Positions 32,934 to 41,200 of a stretch of 42,639 bases of DNA are shown piece by piece. Position 1 is the first letter of the stretch; every line of letters begins with the position of its first letter. Source of the DNA: Verrucomicrobiota bacterium (GTDB taxonomy: Bacteria > Verrucomicrobiota > Verrucomicrobiia > Limisphaerales > UBA9464); assembly GCA_947471985.1 (NCBI GenBank), contig CANIZL010000055.1, positions 1 to 42,639 on the forward strand, read 5' to 3'. A program made the position numbers and the translations under genes. Under the pieces are notes generated by a model. It had not been told where the DNA came from, did not search any database, and saw only the letters and a program-made list of their open reading frames with translations.

Positions 32934-35624
32934 ATGAGATTTTGGTGGAACTTTTGCCTCCTCAGCTGGCTGTGCCTGGCCGCCCAGCCGCAGACTCCTG
33001 TTCCCACCAAACCGCCGGTGGTGGCGGCCTCTCCTGCTGGCGCCGTGGCGATCGTCCCGCCGGCCACTGCGCCGGGCGTCACCGCCACCGTCTCGGCAGC
33101 TGCCACCGCTGCCACCGCTGCCACCGCGACCTCGCCCACCAATGCCCCCGTCGTGTCGCCCGCAGCCGAGCGCGCCACGTACGATGCCGCCATTCGTGAA
33201 TTCGACGCCAGCCTTTTTGATCGGGCCGCCCGTTCGTTGGCCGATTTCGTTACGGCGTATCCGGAATCGCCCCTGAAACCGGACGCGGAACTTCGGCAGG
33301 CTTTCGCCACCGCCGTGGCCAATACCAACGGACGTGCCGCGGAGGGCTTGGCGGCTTTCGCCCGCGACCACGCCCGCTCGCCGCTGGCCATCAACGCCGC
33401 CATCCGCGCCGGGCGCCTCTACCTGAGCCGCGGCGTACCCGAGGGCGCACTGAAGCTGCTGGACCCGGCGGTCGAGCCCCTGCTCAGCGCCGTCGCGACA
33501 GCCGAGCGAAAAGTGGAATTGGTGGTCGCACTCCAAATTCGGGCGGAAGCGGCCCTGCAGAATCGTCAAACGGACGTGGCCATCGCCGCCTTGCAGCAAT
33601 CCGCGACCTGGATCGCGGCGGCGCCGCCCGAAGCGGGCTACGATCGATTGCGTCTGCTCCTGCAGGCGCAGCTCAGTGCCGGTGCGCCGGCGGCCGCAGT
33701 CACGGCGGCGGAACAACTCAAGGCTTTGACGGATTCCGGACCACTCACCAATCGCCGTCCCGAGGCCGTATCCCAGCTCGGTCGGGCCTTGCTGAAGTCC
33801 GGTGACACGGTCCGGGCCATGACGGTTTTTGCCGACAACCTGGTTGCGGGAACCCCCATTCCACTCCTCCGCGAAGCCACCTTGCAAGTCGCGGAAATTG
33901 ACCGCCGGGCCGGTCGTCTGGTTCCCGCCCGATTGCGATTGGAAACCTTCATTGCCGCCGTCCCCACCGATCCGCAGCTCGATCGCATTCGCTGGGCCTT
34001 GGGCCAGATTCTGTATGCCCAGTACCAGGCGGGCCTGGCGACGACCAACAACCCGGCCCTGCTCGGCCTCGCGGAAGCGCATCTCGCCGCCGCGCTGACC
34101 AATACCACGCCGGAACTTCGGGGCGATATTCAGCTCTTGCGCGGCTGGTGCCTCTGGGAGGGCGGTGGCGGCACCAACAAACTCGCGGAAGCCGGCGACG
34201 CCTTTGCCGAGGCGGCGGCCACCCTGCCCCGAACCCCGGCGCAAGCGGTGGCGCGATTCAAGGTGGCGGACGTCCGTTTTCGGCAGGGCCTGCCGGCGGC
34301 GGCGCTGACCAATTATCTGGCGGTGGCCGAAGGCTACGACTCGCTGCCCGATGTGGAATCGCGTTATGTCACCCTCGCCTGGCAGCAGGCTGTGGCGGCG
34401 GCGATCGCCACCACCAATTTCCCGGTGGCCCAGCGGGCGATGGAACAACTGATCGCCCGCGATCCCCGGGCGGAGGCGACGGCGGAAGGTCTGCTGCAAT
34501 TGAGCAACGAGTACGCCCGTCAGGGAAATCCGCCGCGCGGTCGGCTCTTGCTGGAACAATTCATCGCCCGCTTTCCCAAGAGCCCCTTGCTGCCGGAGTT
34601 GGAGTTGAGCGTGGCTGACGCGCTGCGCCGCGAAGAACGGTGGCCGGCCGCTTTGGGGGCTTATGATCGGTGGCTGGTCAGCAATCCCAGTCAGACCAAC
34701 CGCCCCTGGGCCGAGTTTGGTCGCGCCATGGTGCTGATGGCCAGCGGCGGCACCACCAACGCCATGGAACAATTCCTGCAACTGGCAAATCGATATCCCA
34801 ACGATCGGCTGGCCCCGCTGGCCTTGATCTCGCTGGGCGACCACTACTACCAGCAGGAGGAATTCGGCCAGGCGGAACAGGCCTATACCTCGGTCCTCAC
34901 CAATGCGGCCTGGAAAGGTTCGGCGCGGCAGCACGAGGCCCAATTGCGCGCCGCCCAGGCGGCCATGGGATGGAAACAATTTGGCCGGGCTCAGGAGCGC
35001 CTCCGCGAACTGCTCAATGACCAGACGACGCCCGCCGAGTTCCTACCGGAAGGCTATTTCATGCTGGGACAGGCCCGCTTGCTCGCGACTTCCCCGGACA
35101 CCAATGCGCCGCTCGCTTCCGTGAACGAAGCCCTCGATGCCTTCAAGGCGGTGACGACTTTCACCAATTCGCCCTACCTCCCCGAGGCGTGGTTGGCGAT
35201 GGCCGAATGCCATCGGCAACTGGCCGCGAACAACAACCCGGCGAGCTACGCGGCGGCCCGGGAACTTTTCGAACGAGTGCTGGATCCCAAGCTCTCGATC
35301 GAACCTTCCCTCCGCGCCCGGGCAAAGATCGGTCTGGGCAAGTTGGCTTGGCAGCAAAGCATCGGACGGCCCACCGCGGAGGCCACTCCGCTGGAGAATG
35401 AGGCGCTCGACCATTTCCTGGATGTCGCCTTCGGCCGGATCGTCGCCATCACCGGGCCCCTTGAGGCCAAGGTGCTGCGCGACGCCGGATATGAGGCGGG
35501 GCTCATACTGGAAGCCCGGGGACTCGCGAAACGAGCGGATGATCTCTATGAAAAACTGGGCTCCGAACTGCCCGGCATGCGCAGCTGGTGGGAAAACCGT
35601 CGCGCCCGCCTGAAGCTGAAATAG
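32934..35624 (+). CDS. Exported tetratricopeptide-repeat protein
   Basis: An 896-residue protein with a signal peptide (MRFWWNFCLLSWLCLAAQPQ) and a low-complexity Ala/Thr/Pro/Val linker to about residue 80. Then comes a long series of helical TPR-like repeats, among them EFDASLFDRAARSLADFVTAYPESPLKP, QGNPPRGRLLLEQFIARFPKSPLL and EFGQAEQAYTSVL. Spacing of the 'YPxSPL' and 'FPKSPL' turns resembles YbgF/BamD-like TPR chains. It probably works as a scaffold in the envelope; partners are unknown. The ATG at 32934 was chosen because it begins the signal peptide; the open frame upstream to 32814 overlaps the end of smpB. Confidence 0.88.
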   Translation: MRFWWNFCLLSWLCLAAQPQTPVPTKPPVVAASPAGAVAIVPPATAPGVTATVSAAATAATAATATSPTNAPVVSPAAERATYDAAIREFDASLFDRAARSLADFVTAYPESPLKPDAELRQAFATAVANTNGRAAEGLAAFARDHARSPLAINAAIRAGRLYLSRGVPEGALKLLDPAVEPLLSAVATAERKVELVVALQIRAEAALQNRQTDVAIAALQQSATWIAAAPPEAGYDRLRLLLQAQLSAGAPAAAVTAAEQLKALTDSGPLTNRRPEAVSQLGRALLKSGDTVRAMTVFADNLVAGTPIPLLREATLQVAEIDRRAGRLVPARLRLETFIAAVPTDPQLDRIRWALGQILYAQYQAGLATTNNPALLGLAEAHLAAALTNTTPELRGDIQLLRGWCLWEGGGGTNKLAEAGDAFAEAAATLPRTPAQAVARFKVADVRFRQGLPAAALTNYLAVAEGYDSLPDVESRYVTLAWQQAVAAAIATTNFPVAQRAMEQLIARDPRAEATAEGLLQLSNEYARQGNPPRGRLLLEQFIARFPKSPLLPELELSVADALRREERWPAALGAYDRWLVSNPSQTNRPWAEFGRAMVLMASGGTTNAMEQFLQLANRYPNDRLAPLALISLGDHYYQQEEFGQAEQAYTSVLTNAAWKGSARQHEAQLRAAQAAMGWKQFGRAQERLRELLNDQTTPAEFLPEGYFMLGQARLLATSPDTNAPLASVNEALDAFKAVTTFTNSPYLPEAWLAMAECHRQLAANNNPASYAAARELFERVLDPKLSIEPSLRARAKIGLGKLAWQQSIGRPTAEATPLENEALDHFLDVAFGRIVAITGPLEAKVLRDAGYEAGLILEARGLAKRADDLYEKLGSELPGMRSWWENRRARLKLK
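33099..33125 (+). repeat. Nine-base tandem repeat, three copies, in the TPR gene
   Basis: Three perfect copies of GCTGCCACC, coding for Ala-Ala-Thr, in the linker just after the signal peptide. Being in frame, copy-number change would lengthen or shorten the linker without breaking the gene. Confidence 0.85.
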
Positions 35625-35653
35625 TCCACCGCCAGGACTCGGGAAAGCGTCCC

Positions 35654-36421
35654 TCAAACGGCGCCAGCTTCGGACTCGGGCGCCGTTGGCGGCACCGGAA
35701 CCCGACGACAACCGTGCTCCAGCCAGAGTTTCCACACCATCCACGTCGCTTCCCGCACGATCGCCTTGGACATCTTCGAACTGCCCTTGAATCGATCCGT
35801 GAAGATGATCGGCACTTCGACGACCTTGCCGCCGCGTCGCCAGATGCGGTGGGTCAGTTCGATCTGAAAGCTGTACCCATTGGAGCGCACCGTCCCTAAA
35901 TCCAGGGCCGCCAGGGCCCGGCGGCGAAAGCATTTGTAGCCGCCCGTGGGATCACTGATCGGCATGCCGGTAATCAGCCGGGTATAGTAGCCACCCCAGA
36001 GTGAAAGCAGCAGGCGATTCAACGGCCAGTTGATGACCCGGATGCCATCCCGATACCGCGATCCCACCACCAGATCCGCCTCGCTGTCGCGGGCCGCTGC
36101 CAGAAATCGCGGGATATCCGCGGGATCATGGGAAAAATCCGCATCCATCTCGAAGATGAATTCGTAACCGCGCTGCAACGCCCAGGCGAAACCGGCCAAA
36201 TACGCGCGGCCCAGGCCGTTCTTTTCCGCCCGATGGAGCACATGAATCCGGGAATCCGCTGCCGCGAGCTGATCGGCGAGTTCACCGGTCCCGTCCGGTG
36301 AGGTATCATCGACCACGAGCACATCCACCGCCACCGGCAGGCCGAGCAGGCGCTGCACGATGGCGGGTAGATTTTCCCGCTCATTGTAAGTCGGGACGAT
36401 AATCAGCGTGTCCGCAGGCAT
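35654..36421 (-). CDS. GT2 polyprenol-phosphate glycosyltransferase (DPM1-like)
   Basis: A 255-residue family 2 glycosyltransferase of the dolichol/polyprenol monophosphate mannose synthase type, which transfers a sugar from a nucleotide donor to a polyprenyl phosphate at the membrane face. The N-terminus LIIVPTYNERENLPAIV and DDTSPDGTGE (39-48), the metal-binding DAD at 93-95 (MDADFSHDP) and ITGMPISDPTGGYKCFRRRAL are diagnostic. There is no transmembrane tail as in fused forms, so it resembles the soluble catalytic domain. The ATG at 36419-36421 was chosen; a longer frame to 36457 adds unlike residues. Convergent with the TPR gene with 29 bases between the stops. Confidence 0.93.
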   Translation of the reverse strand: MPADTLIIVPTYNERENLPAIVQRLLGLPVAVDVLVVDDTSPDGTGELADQLAAADSRIHVLHRAEKNGLGRAYLAGFAWALQRGYEFIFEMDADFSHDPADIPRFLAAARDSEADLVVGSRYRDGIRVINWPLNRLLLSLWGGYYTRLITGMPISDPTGGYKCFRRRALAALDLGTVRSNGYSFQIELTHRIWRRGGKVVEVPIIFTDRFKGSSKMSKAIVREATWMVWKLWLEHGCRRVPVPPTAPESEAGAV

Positions 36422-36541
36422 GTCAGTCTCAGTCAGCACCCTAGCGGGTCGAACCAAGGCGATTCAAACCAAAGCCAGCAGAAGGACTACTGCCGCGGCA
36501 TCGGGGGCACGTGGCACCCCACCACGACTGCGGCAGCACAT

Positions 36542-38185
36542 GTGCGGGATTCATTTTTCCCCCGGCGGACTTCGCCCACACTGCGCGACGTGAATTCGGT
36601 CCCCGCGGCAACCGATCCCCCGGCTTCGGTCGACGGGGCACCGGCCGTGTTCCGTTACGGTCCCACGGCGTGGCTCCTCGAACCGGCGGTTTCCCGCCCG
36701 GAGGCCGTTCAAGATTTTGTTGAGTGCATTCAGAGGTTCCCGCCCGAGGGACTGCGGGAGATTGTACCGGCGTTTAATCGCCTCTTGCTGGATTTCTCGG
36801 CCGTCCCAGATCCGGTCGACTGGACGACTTGGCTCGCGAAATGGCGGCTGGTCGCCGATCCGGTTGCGGGACGTCTCGATGGCGGGACGGCGGAGCGTAT
36901 CCGCGAAATACCGGTTCATTTTGACGGCGCCGATCTGGCCCGTGTCGCGAATCACGCGGGCGGTTCGGCGGAGGCCTGGATCGACCGTTTCATCGCCGCG
37001 GAGTACCGGGTTCAATGTCTGGGTTTCGCGCCCGGCTTTCCGTATCTCCGCGGTCTGCCGTCCGCGCTGCACACTCCTCGACTTTCCGTACCCCGTCCGC
37101 GGGTTCCCGCGGGCAGCGTGGCCGTCGGCGGCGGACATGCCGGCATCTATCCCCAGGCCAGCCCCGGCGGTTGGAATCTTCTGGGGTGGACCCGGGTGCG
37201 ACTTTTCAACCCGGATGCTTCGTCCGTGGCCGCGATGTTTCATCTGCACGCCGGGGATCGTGTGCGGTTCGTTCGCGACCCCGGCGGCGGTGAACCGGAG
37301 AGCCCGCCCCTTATTTCCCTGACCGAAGTTCCCCCGCCCTTTCCGTTGTTTCGGGTCCTGGCGACCGGTTGGGGGATGAGCTTTCAGGATCTCGGACGAC
37401 CCGGTTTCGGCCGATTTGGCGTGCCGGCCGGTGGCGCCATGGATCCCGCGGCCGCGCAAGCTGCGAATCAAGTCCTCGGCAACCGCGCCACCGATGCCGT
37501 GTTGGAATTGTGCGGTCCCGGTCAGATCCTCCAGGCCGAGCGCGATCTTTGGCTCGGGCTGGCCGGGGCGGATGCCGCCGAGGGACATCGTGCGATCACC
37601 CGGCGATTGCGCGCCGGCGAGCGTTTCCAACTGCCCACGACCTCCCGGCGGCAGGTTTGGTCCTACCTGGCAATTCCGGGCGGATTCGCCGCCACCCGCT
37701 TTCTGGGCAGCGCCAGCGTCAATGCCCGCGCCGGTTTGGGTGCTTCGCTTCGCGCCGGCGCCCGGATCGGTGGCGAAAGGGAGAGCCAGCCACCGTGGCC
37801 CGACGCGGTTCAACGCCGTTTCCTGCCCGCGGCCACGGAACGTCAGGGCCCCTTGCGGGTGTGGCCCGGTCCCCAGTGGTCCCGGTTTTCCGTCGCCGCA
37901 CGGGAGGCGTTTTTTGGGGCGAACTGGACGGTCTCGCAGCAATCGGATCGCGTGGGCTACCGGCTGAGCGGTCCGGCCTTGCGCGTCCCCAACGGCGAAA
38001 TGATTTCCGAACCGGTACTCCCCGGCTCAATCCAAGTACCACCCAATGGTCTCCCAATCGTGACCATGCCCGACGGTCCCACCTTGGGCGGATATCCGAA
38101 GCTGGGCTTGGTGGACCCGGAGGATTTGCCCCGCCTGGCGCAGACCCTCCCGGGGAGCACGCTTCGCTTCACTCTCCGCGACTAA
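36542..38185 (+). CDS. 5-oxoprolinase subunits B and C fused (PxpB-PxpC, KipI-KipA type)
   Basis: A 547-residue fusion of two proteins usually encoded side by side. Residues about 33-250 are PxpB/KipI (GFAPGFPYLRGLP at 161-173, then VPAGSVAVGGGHAGIYPQ at 188-205). Residues about 268-545 are PxpC/KipA, with its entry motif SFQDLGRPGFGRFGVPAGGAMDP at 280-302 and GYPKLGLVDPEDLPRLAQ near the end. In bacteria PxpABC cleaves 5-oxoproline to glutamate using ATP, recycling a damage product. pxpA is not in this window. The longest frame starts with GTG at 36542; a GTG at 36590 (residue 17) is a plausible alternative. No Shine-Dalgarno at either. Confidence 0.9.
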   Translation: MRDSFFPRRTSPTLRDVNSVPAATDPPASVDGAPAVFRYGPTAWLLEPAVSRPEAVQDFVECIQRFPPEGLREIVPAFNRLLLDFSAVPDPVDWTTWLAKWRLVADPVAGRLDGGTAERIREIPVHFDGADLARVANHAGGSAEAWIDRFIAAEYRVQCLGFAPGFPYLRGLPSALHTPRLSVPRPRVPAGSVAVGGGHAGIYPQASPGGWNLLGWTRVRLFNPDASSVAAMFHLHAGDRVRFVRDPGGGEPESPPLISLTEVPPPFPLFRVLATGWGMSFQDLGRPGFGRFGVPAGGAMDPAAAQAANQVLGNRATDAVLELCGPGQILQAERDLWLGLAGADAAEGHRAITRRLRAGERFQLPTTSRRQVWSYLAIPGGFAATRFLGSASVNARAGLGASLRAGARIGGERESQPPWPDAVQRRFLPAATERQGPLRVWPGPQWSRFSVAAREAFFGANWTVSQQSDRVGYRLSGPALRVPNGEMISEPVLPGSIQVPPNGLPIVTMPDGPTLGGYPKLGLVDPEDLPRLAQTLPGSTLRFTLRD

Positions 38186-38189
38186 TTCA

Positions 38190-38241
38190 CCGGCCTGCTT
38201 CGGCCGGCCCAATGGCGCTGGGTTTTTGGCCCCAGCGCCAT
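38190..38241. terminator. Two hairpins between convergent genes
   Basis: A small CCGGCC/GGCCGG hairpin (38190-38207) and then a perfect 11-base-pair one, ATGGCGCTGGG 38212-38222 with CCCAGCGCCAT 38231-38241, whose loop carries TTTTT. They sit between the PxpBC stop and the cytochrome stop and could end transcription from both sides. Confidence 0.55.
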
Positions 38242-38259
38242 CGTTGCACCGGTGCGCGC

Positions 38260-41200
38260 TTACTTGGCGTTGGCGGGATCCTGTTTCGCGGACCACAGGA
38301 TCGCATTCTTCATCAACCGCTGATAGGCCGGATGACTGTGGGCTACGCCGTCATGGCCCAAGGTGATGCCCGCGATCCGCGTTTTGGGATGTTCCACCAC
38401 GAAGACCTGCGGGAACGTTTTGTTCTTCGATGCCGAGTATGCCGTCGCCAGCACGCGGATCGGCGTCCCGGCCGGGTCGGGTTCGAAATAGTACAACTCG
38501 TCGGAGAGCTTGAACTTCGCCGGCACACCCTGCATCAGCGGGTGGGTGGGATCGGTGACGGTCACTTCGAACTCACCGTACCGATCATGGCCGCGGGATC
38601 CGCCGCCAACGAGTTCACGATTATAGGCCGGCCATTCCTTCTGCCAGTTGTACCACAGGGACGGATGGATCAGCACCAACCCCTTGCCAGCGTTCACGTG
38701 GGCGAAGACCGCCTCACGCGAGGCATCATCGGCAAACGCCTGATTGTTGCTCAGATAAAGGACATCGGCGACGCGAATCGCGGCGGCCAATCCCGGCAGG
38801 GGCTCGAGGTAATTCGCGGAGAACGGTCCCGCCGCGTTCAAGGTGGCGGTGTCCGCGATCCCGAAGAAGCGGTTGAAATCATGGGAGGATCCACCGCCCA
38901 CGATCAGCGTCTTGAGTCCGGGGCCCCACTGCAACACCGGCAAGGCGGGCGCAGCCGAGGCCGGCACCGGGGCACTGTCCGAAGAATCCGCCGTGATGGC
39001 GAAGAACAGCGGCGTCACGCCGTTGTCATAGCTTTCCAACGTGAGCGATTCCACGACCGCACGGTTGTTCAACTCCTTGGTGAACCAGCGCACCTGGCCG
39101 CGACCCACGGTCCAATTCAACGCCCGCGATCCGGGAACATCGAAGCGGCCGTTGTAGTCGGCGAATTCCACGCCGTTCTTGAGTACCAACTGCTGGCTGG
39201 CTCCGCCCACATAGCGGACGGTTACCTTGGCGGCATCGACTCCGGGATTCAGCGGCGCACCCCACCCCGCCACACCTCCGAGGAAATGCAGGCGGCGAGT
39301 CGCCACGCCGACTTTGACTTCCACCCGTTGCGGCAGAGTGGTCCGCGACCACGAGTCCGGAGCGCCGCCCTTGAGGGCGATCACGTTGGCAGCGGCCTTG
39401 TCCGGGCTGAGAACATCAAACGGCACATCTTCCACCCGGCGGAGGCCGTAACGATTGAAGGTCACCGTTTCGTCGACGTTTTCCGGACTGATAAACAATC
39501 CGCGGCTGTTGCTGGCCGTAAACGCACGGGTCAGATCAATCAGCCGGAAGCGGGTCTCATCGACGCACAGGTAGGCCAACAGATCGCGCAATCCCTCGGC
39601 GCCCAGCGATTCAAACCCTTCCGGCATCAGCGATTTTCCGGTCGAGGAACGACTGCTGATGTCGGCGAGCCGCACCACATGATCCGCCGAGGCATCGCGC
39701 AGGATCAGCTCGCTGGAGTTTTCCCGTTCGATCACGCCGTTGTACGAGGTGCCGTCCTTGGTTTCGATCGCGTACGCGAGGAAATTGGCTTCCACGACGC
39801 GATTGGGATCGACGATGTGGACCAGCAGATCCTCGGGGCCGTGGGCGCCCATGCCATTAAGATTCGGCGCGAGATTGCGGCCCTCGTTCTTGTACTGGTG
39901 GCAACCGGCACAGTTCACTGTGTAGAGCGCCTTGCCCTTGGTCGGATCCCCGGGTTTCACCACCTCGGGCCGGAGCTTCGTGATCAGTGCTTCCTTTTCC
40001 TTCGCTTCAGGACCAGCCAGGCCATCGATCACTTCATTGGCGCGACGCGAGACGGCTTGGTCTCCGTGCGTGCGCAGACGGTGAGTCCGGGCCGGGCCAA
40101 GAACGGTCAACGGCAGCGTCTTGTTACTCAGCAGATCCAGCAGTGCCTGGGCCGACTCCACCCGCTTGAGGATGTGACCGAAGGCCGCCTCGGTGAGGTT
40201 AACGGGCAATTGGCCGAAGACATTTACCAGGGCGCGTCCGCCTTCGGGAGTGTTGCCGAGGATGTCCACGACGCGTTTGCGCAGGGCCTCGCTGTTGCCG
40301 GGGGCACTCAGCAGGGCGGCGACCGAGGGAATGACCGAAGCGTCCGTGGCGCGGATGCCCACCAGGTTGGCGGCCACCTGACCGCGGACAGCGTCCGACA
40401 AGGAAGTGTCCGCGAGGGCGCCCGTCGCCTTGGTAATGGCCGGCTTCATCTCCGCCGCCAAACGGTTCGAAGCTTCGAAGCGGGCCACCAGCGGCAGGGC
40501 CGTGCCGGCGGTCCGTTCACCGGCCAACAGGGCGCGCAGGGCGCTGATTAGGGCGTCGTCCAACGGGGGCCGAACACCGGAACCGAGATTCGCCTGTAGC
40601 GAACTCAACACCGAGGCCTTCAATCCATCCGTGCCCGCCGGTTGGCTGGCAACAAAGGTCAACAAAGCGGTGATTTGGGCAGCATCGCCGCGATTGGCCA
40701 CCAGGCGGGCCAAATGGGGCACGTAATCGGCGAGGAAGGCCGGATCGGCCGACTGGAAGGCTGCCTTGAGATACAACACCGGCTCCTTCGAAGCAGCACC
40801 CACGGCCGCCGATTGCAACCAGCGGCTCTTGAAGGAGGGCCAGGCCGCGACCACGGCCCGGGTCAGTGCAGGTGTCGCCGGCAGTTCGCCGGCCGTCATC
40901 AAGGCCACGGTGCGCACCCGCTCGTCGCCATCCTTCAATCGTTCGATAACCGCTTCTTCCGCGACCGCATCCGGCTGCGCCCCGCCGTCCGATTGCAAAT
41001 GGCCCTTGATGTCGGTATTCGACGCAAATTCCGCCGCCACCCGCAGGGCATTCTTCCGCACCGCCACACTGGCATCGGCATACACGGCGCGGGCTACATC
41101 CCCGGACCAAGCCACGTCGTGAGTGCGGGCCAGAGTCTGATACAACCACAAGGCCTGAATGCGACCGTAAACGGACCCACTGGTATCGCCGATCAGTTGT

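Noticed and set aside
37369-40551. Very long plus-strand frame (1,060 codons) across the PxpBC gene and the cytochrome gene
   Set aside because: It runs through two well-supported genes in other frames; its residues are rich in Arg, His and Gln and show no fold. Stop codons are simply rare at this GC content.
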